Origin: JBAXGW01 sp037139195 | Lineage (GTDB): Bacteria > Bacteroidota > Bacteroidia > Bacteroidales > JAHJDW01 | Assembly: GCA_037139195.1 (NCBI GenBank) | Contig: JBAXGW010000006.1 | Location: forward strand, 32,608-96,607 | Direction: 5' to 3' | DNA: 64,000 nucleotides | The notes under the pieces: model-generated | Databases searched by the model: none | Told to the model about the DNA's origin: nothing | The model's input: the letters and a program-made list of their open reading frames with translations, nothing else | Shown: positions 24,581-33,045 of the stretch, in pieces | Layout: each line of letters starts with the position of its first letter | Position numbering within the stretch: the stretch's first letter is position 1 | Made by a program: the position numbers and the translations under genes

Positions 24581-26359
24581 ATGAATAATATCCAAGTAAT
24601 CGTAGGGATGGGCAGTTGTGGACTTGCAGCTGGTGCATACAAGGTTTACGACAAATTAAAAGAAATTGAAAAAACATCAAATACTAAATTTGACTTAAAG
24701 AAAACAAGTTGCATTGGTATGTGCTTTCGTGAGCCTTTGGTTGAGGTAGTTGATAAAAATGGTTCGGTGATTTATGGAGATGTTTCTGAAAAAAACATAA
24801 CTGAAATATTTGAAAGTCATGTTTTAAAAGGAATTCCAGTCGAACAATTTGCAGTAAAAACTGATTTGTTTGACACAAAAGATAAAAACTTTTTCGAAGG
24901 TCAGGTGAAGATTGCGCTTCGTAATTGTGGGTATATCGACCCTGAATCAATTGAAGAATATGAAACTCGTGGCGGATATGAAGCAATTAAAAAGCTGATT
25001 TCTGAAAAAGCCCAGTCAATGGATATTATACAATCTATTATAGATTCAGGACTTCGCGGTCGAGGTGGCGGTGGATTTTCAACTGGCATGAAATGGAAGT
25101 TTGCATTTAATAATAAATCAGATGAAAAATATCTAATATGCAATGCTGACGAGGGTGATCCTGGGGCATTTATGGACAGGTCGATTCTTGAAGGCGACCC
25201 ACATGCTGTTCTTGAAGGAATGATAATAGCTGCAAAAGCTATAGAAGCTACAGATGGTTGGATTTATTGTCGTGCCGAATATCCACTTGCTATAAAACGT
25301 TTAAATATTGCAATTGAACAAGCTCGCACTAAAGGATATTTAGGGAAAAATATCTTAGGCGTTGATGGATTTAATTTTGATATTCATATTAAAGAAGGAG
25401 CAGGAGCATTTGTTTGTGGAGAAGAAACTGCATTAATTGCTTCAATAGAAGGACAAAGAGGAATGCCTCGTCGTCGTCCGCCATTTCCGGCAGAAAAAGG
25501 ATTATGGCAAAAACCTACCAATATCAATAATGTTGAGACTTTCTCTAATATTCCTTGGATAATTTCTAATGGTGCGAAAGCATATGCACAATATGGAACT
25601 GAAAAAAGCAAGGGAACTAAGGTTTTTGCTTTAACAGGAAAGATAAAAAATGGCGGTTTGGTTGAGGTTCCAATGGGAGTTTCAATTAGAAAAATCGTTT
25701 TTGAAATGGGCGGCGGAATTTTAAAAGATAAAAAATTCAAAGCCGTCCAAATGGGCGGTCCTTCAGGAGGCTGTATTCCTGAACATTTGGCTGATACTAT
25801 TGTTGATTATGATTCAGTAAATGCTACCGGAGCAATCATGGGCTCTGGCGGTATGGTTGTTATGGACGAAACTACCTGTATGGTGGATATGGCTCGTTTC
25901 TTTTTAGATTTTACTAAGAAAGAATCGTGTGGCAAATGTACTTTCTGTAGAATTGGCACTCAAAGAATGTTGGAAATCCTAGAACGAATAACAAAAGGCG
26001 AAGGAAAAGAGGGAGACATAGAAATGCTTGAAGAACTTTCTTATCAGATTAAAGATGCTTCACTTTGTGGATTAGGTCAAACTGCTCCAAATCCTGTTCT
26101 TACCACTTTGAAATATTTCAGAGAAGAATACGAAGCTCATATTAAAGAAAAAAGATGTCCTGCTAAGAGTTGTAAGGCATTGATTACATATTCGATTCTT
26201 GAAGACAAATGTACAGGCTGTACAGCTTGTAAAAAAGTTTGCGGTGTTTCCGCTATTTCTGGCGAACGCAAAGAAATTCATCGAATAGACCAAGATTTGT
26301 GTGTGAAATGTGGAGCTTGTCTGGAAAAATGTAAATTCGGAGCGATTAGTTTGGAATAA
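24581..26359 (+). CDS. NuoF/HndC-like NAD(P)H-binding flavoprotein with ferredoxin domain
   Basis: A 592-residue subunit in four parts. Residues 1-90: thioredoxin-like [2Fe-2S] domain (SCGLAAG, SCIGMCFREPLV). Residues 110-350: FMN and NAD(H) binding (GLRGRGGGGFSTGMKW; CNADEGDPGAFMDRSILEGDP; FVCGEETALIASIEG). Residues about 445-500: [4Fe-4S] domain (SCGKCTFCRIGTQRM and a later Cys in ASLCGLG). Residues 535-592: two ferredoxin-type [4Fe-4S] clusters (CTGCTACKKVC, CVKCGACLEKC). This is the HndC/HydB layout of soluble bifurcating hydrogenases and formate dehydrogenases. All cluster ligands are intact. It should oxidise or reduce NAD(P) and pass electrons to the large subunit at 29440. Confidence 0.93.
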   Translation: MNNIQVIVGMGSCGLAAGAYKVYDKLKEIEKTSNTKFDLKKTSCIGMCFREPLVEVVDKNGSVIYGDVSEKNITEIFESHVLKGIPVEQFAVKTDLFDTKDKNFFEGQVKIALRNCGYIDPESIEEYETRGGYEAIKKLISEKAQSMDIIQSIIDSGLRGRGGGGFSTGMKWKFAFNNKSDEKYLICNADEGDPGAFMDRSILEGDPHAVLEGMIIAAKAIEATDGWIYCRAEYPLAIKRLNIAIEQARTKGYLGKNILGVDGFNFDIHIKEGAGAFVCGEETALIASIEGQRGMPRRRPPFPAEKGLWQKPTNINNVETFSNIPWIISNGAKAYAQYGTEKSKGTKVFALTGKIKNGGLVEVPMGVSIRKIVFEMGGGILKDKKFKAVQMGGPSGGCIPEHLADTIVDYDSVNATGAIMGSGGMVVMDETTCMVDMARFFLDFTKKESCGKCTFCRIGTQRMLEILERITKGEGKEGDIEMLEELSYQIKDASLCGLGQTAPNPVLTTLKYFREEYEAHIKEKRCPAKSCKALITYSILEDKCTGCTACKKVCGVSAISGERKEIHRIDQDLCVKCGACLEKCKFGAISLE

Positions 26360-26362
26360 AGA

Positions 26363-26412
26363 AGCAAGAATCAAGTAGTAAGAATCAAGAATTCTGAAGT
26401 CAGAAGACTGAA
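26363..26412. repeat. Short interspersed repeat tract downstream of NuoF-like gene
   Basis: A purine-rich run with GAATCAAG units and AGAATCAAGAAT (26381-26392), followed by GAAGTCAGAAGACTGAA. It is the inverse counterpart of the tract at 24499-24540. Confidence 0.45.
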
Positions 26413-26429
26413 TTTATGTGAGTTTTTTA

Positions 26430-26762
26430 ATGCAATGTTGTTTTATGATTAAATGGAAAGTTGCTTTTTTTGTAGTTATTTTTATCTGGCTTATAACTAT
26501 TATGTTATTTGGCTTTATTTATTTTAAACAAGAAATTATTATATGTTTCTCTAAAGCAGAAGTTGAATCATTTGAACAGGATCTGGGAAATGTTTCAATT
26601 ATTTTTAATAGAAATCTTAAAACAAAAAAACAAATTGAGGATAAATTGTCTAAAAATGAGTTTTCACCTTTTCTTGAGAAGAAAGTTGATACATTAATTA
26701 TGAATAAAACAAAATTAGTTTTTGAAAATGATACATTAGTAGAAATAATTAAAAAGTATTAA
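26430..26762 (+). CDS. Small single-pass membrane protein
   Basis: Three possible starts exist: GTG 26418, ATG 26430 and ATG 26445; I take 26430 provisionally, giving about 110 residues. A strong membrane helix follows (VAFFVVIFIWLITIMLFGFIYF) and then a charged soluble tail of 75 residues with EDKLSKNEFSPFLEKKVDTLIMN. No known family. It precedes the MBOAT gene by about 43 bases on the same strand and may belong to the O-acetylation cassette, but the link is positional. Confidence 0.5.
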   Translation: MQCCFMIKWKVAFFVVIFIWLITIMLFGFIYFKQEIIICFSKAEVESFEQDLGNVSIIFNRNLKTKKQIEDKLSKNEFSPFLEKKVDTLIMNKTKLVFENDTLVEIIKKY

Positions 26763-26805
26763 TGAAATACAATTATAGTAGAATATAGCTTACAATTTCA
26801 AATAA

Positions 26806-28248
26806 ATGTTATTTAGTTCAATTATATTTTTGTTTTCTTTTTTGCCAATTACGTTGTTGGGGTATTATCTCATTAATCCTCAATATCGTAACTATTGGCT
26901 TTTATTGACTAGTTTATTTTTCTTTGCTTGGGGAGGAGTTAGTTTTACAATTATTCTGATTGTTTCAATTGTACTTAATTTTCTTTTTGGTCTACTAATT
27001 CAAAAGAATTTAGAAAATAAATCTGCATTTGTTTGGTTGTTTATTGGTGTTTCTATTAACATTGCTTTGCTTGGTGTTTTTAAATATACCAATTTTATTG
27101 TTGCTAATCTGAATAATCTTTTTGGAGTAATTAATATTAAACAATTACCTGCAACTCATATTATTCTACCTGTTGGTATTTCATTCTATACTTTTCATTC
27201 TTTGTCGTATTTGGTTGATATTTATCGTAGAAAGGTAACTGCACAAAAGAATATATTTGATTTGTCACTTTATATTAGCATGTTTTCGCAACTAATTGCA
27301 GGTCCTATTATTAGATATAGCGATGTTTGGACTCAATTGCGAAATAGAACTCATACACTTAGTAAATTTTCCTCAGGGGTAGAACGATTTTTAATTGGTT
27401 TAGGAAAGAAAGTTTTGTTGGCAAATGTTTTTGCTAAAGTAGCAGATGATATTTTTGCAGTAAACGCAATTGATTTAAATGCTCCAACTGCTTGGCTCGG
27501 AATCGTTTGTTATTCTTTACAAATTTATTGCGATTTTGCTGGTTATTCAGATATGGCAATTGGTTTAGGTAGAATGTTTGGTTTCGAGTTTTTAGAGAAT
27601 TTTAATTATCCATATATTGCTAAATCTGTTAAAGAATTTTGGCGAAGATGGCATATTTCATTGTCGTCTTTTTTTCGTGATTATGTATATATTCCGCTAG
27701 GTGGAAATAGAGTTAAAATTGGCAGAACCTATTTAAATTTGTTGCTTGTTTTTCTGCTGACTGGCTTCTGGCATGGAGCAAGCTGGAGTTTTGTAGTTTG
27801 GGGATTATTTCATGGCTTTTTTATGGTAATTGAAAAACTTGGTTTTGATAAAGTATTAGATAGAACATGGAAACCTATTTCTAATCTTTATACAATTCTT
27901 GTGGTTATGTTTGCTTGGGTCTTGTTCAGAGCAGATACTTTAACTTATGCCGTTCATTTCTGGAAAGCAATGTTTAACTTTTCTCAAAATACAAATCAAA
28001 TTGCATTGTTTTATAGTTTTATGAATAAGGAATTTTATTATGCTTTAGTGGTTGTAATTCTTGGGTCATTTGGGTTTTATAGAATTGTTGGTGAAAAAGT
28101 TAATCTAATTTTAAGTAATACCAAGTTTGTGTTTTTTAATCATGTATATCATTTTATATCATTGTCATTTTATTTATTTATAATGATATTTAGCACAACA
28201 TATTTAATTGCAGGTACTTATAACCCTTTTATTTATTATAGATTTTAA
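26806..28248 (+). CDS. MBOAT-family O-acyltransferase (AlgI/DltB-like)
   Basis: A 480-residue polytopic membrane protein with about eleven spans. Diagnostic segments are ITLLGYYLINPQYRNYWLLLTSLFFFAWGG at the start (in two parts), LPVGISFYTFHSLSYLVDIYR, QLIAGPIIRY, FGFEFLENFNYPY, KEFWRRWHISLSSFFRDYVYIPLGGNR and GFWHGASWSFVVWGLFHG with the catalytic histidine near residue 324. It is the inner-membrane acyl-passing component that brings acetyl groups across the membrane to acetylate an exported polysaccharide. The next gene is its usual SGNH-like partner. The polysaccharide is unknown, as no synthase is nearby. Confidence 0.93.
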   Translation: MLFSSIIFLFSFLPITLLGYYLINPQYRNYWLLLTSLFFFAWGGVSFTIILIVSIVLNFLFGLLIQKNLENKSAFVWLFIGVSINIALLGVFKYTNFIVANLNNLFGVINIKQLPATHIILPVGISFYTFHSLSYLVDIYRRKVTAQKNIFDLSLYISMFSQLIAGPIIRYSDVWTQLRNRTHTLSKFSSGVERFLIGLGKKVLLANVFAKVADDIFAVNAIDLNAPTAWLGIVCYSLQIYCDFAGYSDMAIGLGRMFGFEFLENFNYPYIAKSVKEFWRRWHISLSSFFRDYVYIPLGGNRVKIGRTYLNLLLVFLLTGFWHGASWSFVVWGLFHGFFMVIEKLGFDKVLDRTWKPISNLYTILVVMFAWVLFRADTLTYAVHFWKAMFNFSQNTNQIALFYSFMNKEFYYALVVVILGSFGFYRIVGEKVNLILSNTKFVFFNHVYHFISLSFYLFIMIFSTTYLIAGTYNPFIYYRF

Positions 28249-28254
28249 TTTATT

Positions 28255-29409
28255 ATGCATTTGAATTATAGAAATATATTAATAACTGTAGTTTTTTTGC
28301 TTTTTATTTCTTTTCCTTTTGTTAATGGTAGGATTAATATAGTTAAGGATATTAAAAGCTCAGAGAACAGAGGTATGAAAAAAGAACCATTGTTTGATAC
28401 TACGAATATTAATGTATATCCATTGGCTTATGAGGAATTCTATAATGATAATTTCCCTTTAAGAAGTAGATATATAAAGTTGTTTAATTCTTTTAACTTA
28501 AACATCTTAGATAAATCTCCAGTGCCAGATCAAGTAATAATTGGAAAAGAGGGATGGTTATATTTTGCAAATGAGGAATTAGATATTTATAAAGGGAAAA
28601 ATAGATTTTCAGAAAAAGAGCTAGAGGAGTTTAGATTGGAATTAGACTATAGAACAAACTATTTAGAGAAACTAGGAATCAAATATTATTTTATGGTTGC
28701 TCCCTCTAAATCTACGATATATCCTGAATACATGCCAGTTAGTGTTGTTCAGGAAAACAAAGAGTCATGGGGAGAACAACTTATTAATTATTTGAACAAG
28801 AAGTCGGTTGTGAAAACAATAAATGTCTACACTACACTAAGAGCTAACTCTAAAAAGGAGAATTTGTATTATAAAATTGATAATCATTGGAATATGCTTG
28901 GTGGGTTTTATGGTGCTAATGAAATTATTAGGGTGATGAAAAAAGATTTTCCTCAGCTTAGTACGCATAAACTTTCGGAATATTCAATAAAAAAAGAACA
29001 AATTAAAGAAGGAAATCTATCAAAAATGTTTTCTGGATCTGGTAATTTCAGAGATGTACGTTGTTTTTTTACTCCTAAAAAAGGAAGAAAAGCGGTAGAA
29101 GTTGCAAAAAAATATCCTGTAATAAAGAATTTTTCAATGATTAATGATTACGAAAAAACCATGGAAATTAAAGATTCGCATAAACCTAAAATATTAATTA
29201 TTACCGATTCATTTGGTGCACATGCTTACGAATTTCTTTCAGAGGAATTTAGCCGTAGTGTAAAAATTTTTGATGCATGGAATTATATGTTGAATGAGGA
29301 CATTGTGCTTAAAGAAAAGCCCGATATTGTATTACTAATTTCATTTGAACCTAGATTGAGATATTTGCTTAAAAATCAATCTCGTTTAAAAAATATAGAA
29401 AAGAAATAA
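28255..29409 (+). CDS. AlgX/AlgJ-like SGNH polysaccharide O-acetyltransferase
   Basis: A 384-residue protein with an N-terminal membrane anchor (ILITVVFLLFISFPFV) and a periplasmic SGNH-like domain. The catalytic elements are the DxHW motif KIDNHWNMLGGFYGANE and the Ser in ITDSFGAHAYEF (GDS-like block), with YFMVAPSKSTIYPEYMP and PDQVIIGKEGWLYF typical of ALGX/DHHW proteins. It transfers acetyl groups delivered by MBOAT to a polysaccharide. It starts 6 bases after the MBOAT stop; together they form a complete two-gene O-acetylation unit. The unit lies between the NuoF-like and NuoG-like genes. Confidence 0.85.
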   Translation: MHLNYRNILITVVFLLFISFPFVNGRINIVKDIKSSENRGMKKEPLFDTTNINVYPLAYEEFYNDNFPLRSRYIKLFNSFNLNILDKSPVPDQVIIGKEGWLYFANEELDIYKGKNRFSEKELEEFRLELDYRTNYLEKLGIKYYFMVAPSKSTIYPEYMPVSVVQENKESWGEQLINYLNKKSVVKTINVYTTLRANSKKENLYYKIDNHWNMLGGFYGANEIIRVMKKDFPQLSTHKLSEYSIKKEQIKEGNLSKMFSGSGNFRDVRCFFTPKKGRKAVEVAKKYPVIKNFSMINDYEKTMEIKDSHKPKILIITDSFGAHAYEFLSEEFSRSVKIFDAWNYMLNEDIVLKEKPDIVLLISFEPRLRYLLKNQSRLKNIEKK

Positions 29410-29439
29410 ATATTACTGAAATATATAAAAAATCATAAA

Positions 29440-32400
29440 ATGGCAGAATTAAACATTACCCTAAACGGAAATGCGGTTAAAGGATTCAACGGTGAAACTA
29501 TTTTAGAATTAGCAAGGAGAAATGGAATCAAAATTCCTACGCTTTGTAATGATGGTAGATTAGAGCCTTTTTCTTCTTGTTTTGTTTGTGTAGTTGAGAT
29601 TGCTGGAATGAGAGGCTTGCAACCTTCTTGTTCTACAAAGATTACCGAAGGAATGGTAATAAAAACTGATAGTGAGAAAGTATATAAGTCAAGAAAAACT
29701 GCTTTAGAGCTTCTATTGAGTAATCATTATGCCGATTGTATTGGTCCTTGCAAACAAACTTGTCCTGCTGGTGTAGATGTTCAAGGATATATTTCAATGA
29801 TTGAAAAAGGGATGTACAGCGAAGCCATAGAAATAATTAAAGAAACTAATCCTCTTCCAGCTATTTGCGGTAGAGTTTGCGTTCGCCCATGTGAAGTGGC
29901 TTGTAGAAGAAACTTAATGGATGAAGGTGCACCTGTTGGCGTTGACTATTTAAAGCGTTTTGTTGCCGATTATGATTTAAATTCAGCTAATAAATATATT
30001 CCCAAAGTAAAACCATCAACAAATAAAAAAGTCGCTGTAATTGGAGCAGGACCTGGTGGTTTGGCTTCAGCATTTTTCTTGCAAAAAGAAGGTCATCAAG
30101 TAGATATTTTTGAAGCTAGCCCTCACGGTGGTGGAATGTTGCGTTATGGAATTCCTGAATATAGATTGCCAAATAATATTTTAGATGCTGAAATTGATAA
30201 TATCAAAGAGATTGGTGTTAATGTGTTTTACAACAAAAAACTTGGTGAAAGTATTAAATATATTGAGATTAAGAAAAAATATGATGCAACAATTCTAGCT
30301 ATTGGCTCACAAGCTGGTACAAGTGTTGGTTGTGAAGGCGATGACGCCAGGAATGTATTGTCAGGAATTGATTTCTTGCGCACCATGGAGATGACTGGAA
30401 AGCGCTACGATTTCAAAGGTAAGAAAGTAGCTATAATTGGTGGTGGAAACACTGCTATGGATTGCTGTCGTTCGGCATTGCGATGTGGCGCAGAGAAAGT
30501 ATATATTATATATCGTCGTACGGAAAAGGAAATGCCCGCTAACCCGATTGAAATTCACGAATCAAAATTGGAAGGTGTTGAATATCTATTTTTAACAGCT
30601 CCTTCAAAAATAAATAAAGATGCTCATGGGATTTTAAAATCCATGACTTGCATTAAAATGACACTTGGCGAACCAGATGCTTCAGGCAGAAGAAGACCAG
30701 TTGCAGAAGTGGGTTCTGATTTTGATGTGGAATTAGATTATGTAATAGCTGCAATTGGTCAAAAAACTGTGTTTGATTTTGCAGAAGATATAAATTCTGT
30801 TGAAAAAGAAGGAGAATTAAAAGCTAATAAATGGGGCGATTTGGATGTAATCCATGAAACATTGCAGACGGGGGTGAAATCTATTTTTGCTGCTGGCGAT
30901 GGCGTTACTGGCCCAGCTACTTTGATTGAAGCAGTCGCGCAAGGCAGATTGGCGGCTCATAGTTGTAATCAATATTTGAGTGGAATGCCGATTATTCCGC
31001 CTCAAAAAGAGTTTTTAAGTAAAAAGGATAATTTTAAAAAACAAATTGCAAGCGATTATATCAATAAATTTGAAATACAAGCTCGAATTGAAATGCCCAC
31101 TTTGTCTAAAGAACAACGAATGAACTTTAATGAAGTTGAGCTAGGTTATGTAAATGAAGAAGTTGCGCGCGAAGAAACGTGCAGATGCCTTGAATGTGGT
31201 TGCGTTGAATATCATACTTGCGATTTGAAGCGAATTGCAACTGAATATGGAGCTGAACAAAAAACGTTTTCTGGCGAATTTAAACAAGCTGAAGTTGATT
31301 TTAGTCATCCTTTTATCGAAATAGACAATAATAAATGTGTGTTGTGTTCTCGTTGTATCCGCATTTGTAGCGATGTGGTTGGGGCAAATGCTTTAGGATT
31401 GGTTGATAGAGGTTTTAATACATACGTTGCACCAAGTATGGGAGATTCATTGAATGATACCGATTGTGAATCTTGTGGGTTATGTATTTCGGCTTGTCCA
31501 ACGGCTGCAATAAATGAGAACTTCAAATTCAAACCGGGTCCTGTAAAAACTGCGGAAATTAGTACTATTTGTAATTTCTGCTCAATAGGTTGCGAAATAA
31601 CTTTAAATCATAAGAATGGTTTTGTGATGAAAGTTACGGGCAAAGAAGGAATGGTTAATATTGATGGTAACTTATGTAAGTATCCGAAGTTTGGATATAA
31701 TTATATCAATAGTTCTAGTCGTATAACGAAGCCACTTTATAAGATAAATGGGAAGTTTGAAGAAATAAGTTTTGAGAAAGCTTATGAAATAATTGGCACG
31801 AAAGTTAAAGCTTCAAAAGCTGATGAAAATGCATTCTTTGCTGGAGCAAGATTAACAAATGAAGAAATTTATTTGATTAAGAAGTTTGCAAAAGAAGCTG
31901 TTAATACAGATAATATTAGTTCATTCCATTATATTGGTAGGGGAGATTATTCCAAAAACTCATTTAAAAATGCTGAATTTTCTGAACTTTATGCAGCATC
32001 TAAGGTTTATTTGTTAGGTTCAGAAATTAATAAGGATAATGCAGTTTTAGGTTTCGAAATAAATAATGCTCGAGTTACTAATGGCGTTCAAGTTGAGTTA
32101 ATTACAAACAAAGCTGATAGCGCTATGAAGAAAAAAGTAGATGCTATTACTAAAGTAGATTCTTACTATTATTTTGTTAAAGCTGTTAACCATTTTTTGT
32201 TGAGTAAAGGCTTGCAAAATAGTTTATTTATTGGAAAAACTAAGAAGTTTGAAGAATATAAGGCTACTTTATTAAAAGAAAACTTTGCTGATTTGTGCAA
32301 AAAATCTGGTGTTTCTGCATGCATTATTGAAAAATTTGCTGAAAATTATTATAATTTTATGAATGCGATTATCGTGTTTTCTGAAAAAGAATTATCGGCA

Positions 32401-33009
32401 AATACTTGCGCTGAATTACATAATTTGGCAATGATAACAGGAAAGCTTGGAAAAATAGCTAATGGCTTGATTTCATTGAAGGAAAAGAACAATTCGCAAG
32501 GTTTGATTGATTTAGGAATTACTGATAATCATAAAGTATTTGATTTGTTGAAAGGAAATAAATTCAAGAATATATTTATATTTGATGAAGACCCAATTGG
32601 AACTTCTACAGAGAATAATAGGAGTGAAGTTATTGCTTGGTTTAAAGATTCATTTGTTGTAGTTCAGGATTATTTCAAAACTGAAACTGCCGAAGTTGCC
32701 GATTTGATTTTGCCAGCATCAATGCCATTTGAAATTGGGGGAACATTCACCAATACACAGAAAATGATTCAATCTTTTGAAAATTCATCCAGTAAATTAA
32801 AACAAACTTCATTGCTTCAGCTCTCAAACATTATAAGTTTAATAGGCGTGAAAGTGAAAAATTCGATTGAAGTAGCTGATTTGCTTAAAGATGCAATTAA
32901 GGACGAAAATTTCGAATTTATTCCCACTTCAAAAGATAAATCAAATCGTTTGTTTAATCATGGTTGTGATGTGGTTGTGAAAATGGCGGATAAAGGTTTC
33001 CTTTTTTAA
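29440..33009 (+). CDS. NuoG/GltD/molybdopterin-oxidoreductase-like fusion
   Basis: A 1189-residue redox protein with domains in series. 1-80: [2Fe-2S] ferredoxin (CNDGRLEPFSSCFVC). 85-180: NuoG-type His/Cys and GltD-type N-terminal Fe-S region (CIGPCKQTCPAGVDVQGYI, CGRVCVRPCEVACRR). 195-520: GltD-like FAD/NAD(P)H oxidoreductase, with GAGPGGLASAFFLQKEG near 200 and GGGNTAMDCCRSAL near 330. 579-600: ECGC-type cluster. 629-700: two [4Fe-4S] ferredoxins (CVLCSRCIRIC, CESCGLCISACP). 709-1189: Fe4S4 and molybdopterin-oxidoreductase-like domains (ICNFCSIGCE). In formate dehydrogenases the catalytic Cys/Sec lies in a segment aligned with NTDNISSFHYIGRGD here, where neither is present. It is thus probably a NuoG-like electron-transfer subunit with no Mo catalysis. 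Confidence 0.82.
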   Translation: MAELNITLNGNAVKGFNGETILELARRNGIKIPTLCNDGRLEPFSSCFVCVVEIAGMRGLQPSCSTKITEGMVIKTDSEKVYKSRKTALELLLSNHYADCIGPCKQTCPAGVDVQGYISMIEKGMYSEAIEIIKETNPLPAICGRVCVRPCEVACRRNLMDEGAPVGVDYLKRFVADYDLNSANKYIPKVKPSTNKKVAVIGAGPGGLASAFFLQKEGHQVDIFEASPHGGGMLRYGIPEYRLPNNILDAEIDNIKEIGVNVFYNKKLGESIKYIEIKKKYDATILAIGSQAGTSVGCEGDDARNVLSGIDFLRTMEMTGKRYDFKGKKVAIIGGGNTAMDCCRSALRCGAEKVYIIYRRTEKEMPANPIEIHESKLEGVEYLFLTAPSKINKDAHGILKSMTCIKMTLGEPDASGRRRPVAEVGSDFDVELDYVIAAIGQKTVFDFAEDINSVEKEGELKANKWGDLDVIHETLQTGVKSIFAAGDGVTGPATLIEAVAQGRLAAHSCNQYLSGMPIIPPQKEFLSKKDNFKKQIASDYINKFEIQARIEMPTLSKEQRMNFNEVELGYVNEEVAREETCRCLECGCVEYHTCDLKRIATEYGAEQKTFSGEFKQAEVDFSHPFIEIDNNKCVLCSRCIRICSDVVGANALGLVDRGFNTYVAPSMGDSLNDTDCESCGLCISACPTAAINENFKFKPGPVKTAEISTICNFCSIGCEITLNHKNGFVMKVTGKEGMVNIDGNLCKYPKFGYNYINSSSRITKPLYKINGKFEEISFEKAYEIIGTKVKASKADENAFFAGARLTNEEIYLIKKFAKEAVNTDNISSFHYIGRGDYSKNSFKNAEFSELYAASKVYLLGSEINKDNAVLGFEINNARVTNGVQVELITNKADSAMKKKVDAITKVDSYYYFVKAVNHFLLSKGLQNSLFIGKTKKFEEYKATLLKENFADLCKKSGVSACIIEKFAENYYNFMNAIIVFSEKELSANTCAELHNLAMITGKLGKIANGLISLKEKNNSQGLIDLGITDNHKVFDLLKGNKFKNIFIFDEDPIGTSTENNRSEVIAWFKDSFVVVQDYFKTETAEVADLILPASMPFEIGGTFTNTQKMIQSFENSSSKLKQTSLLQLSNIISLIGVKVKNSIEVADLLKDAIKDENFEFIPTSKDKSNRLFNHGCDVVVKMADKGFLF

Positions 33010-33045
33010 ATGGATGAAAATGAGATTAAATATTTATTGGTAATT

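Noticed and set aside
23941..33009. Complete [FeFe] hydrogenase (Hnd-type) operon
   Set aside because: NuoE/HndA- and HndC-like subunits are present, but no H-cluster motifs (TSCCP, MPC, CxxGC-type) are found in the fusion subunit.
29440..33009. Functional formate dehydrogenase
   Set aside because: The catalytic Cys/Sec position lacks either residue, and no in-frame TGA occurs in the region.
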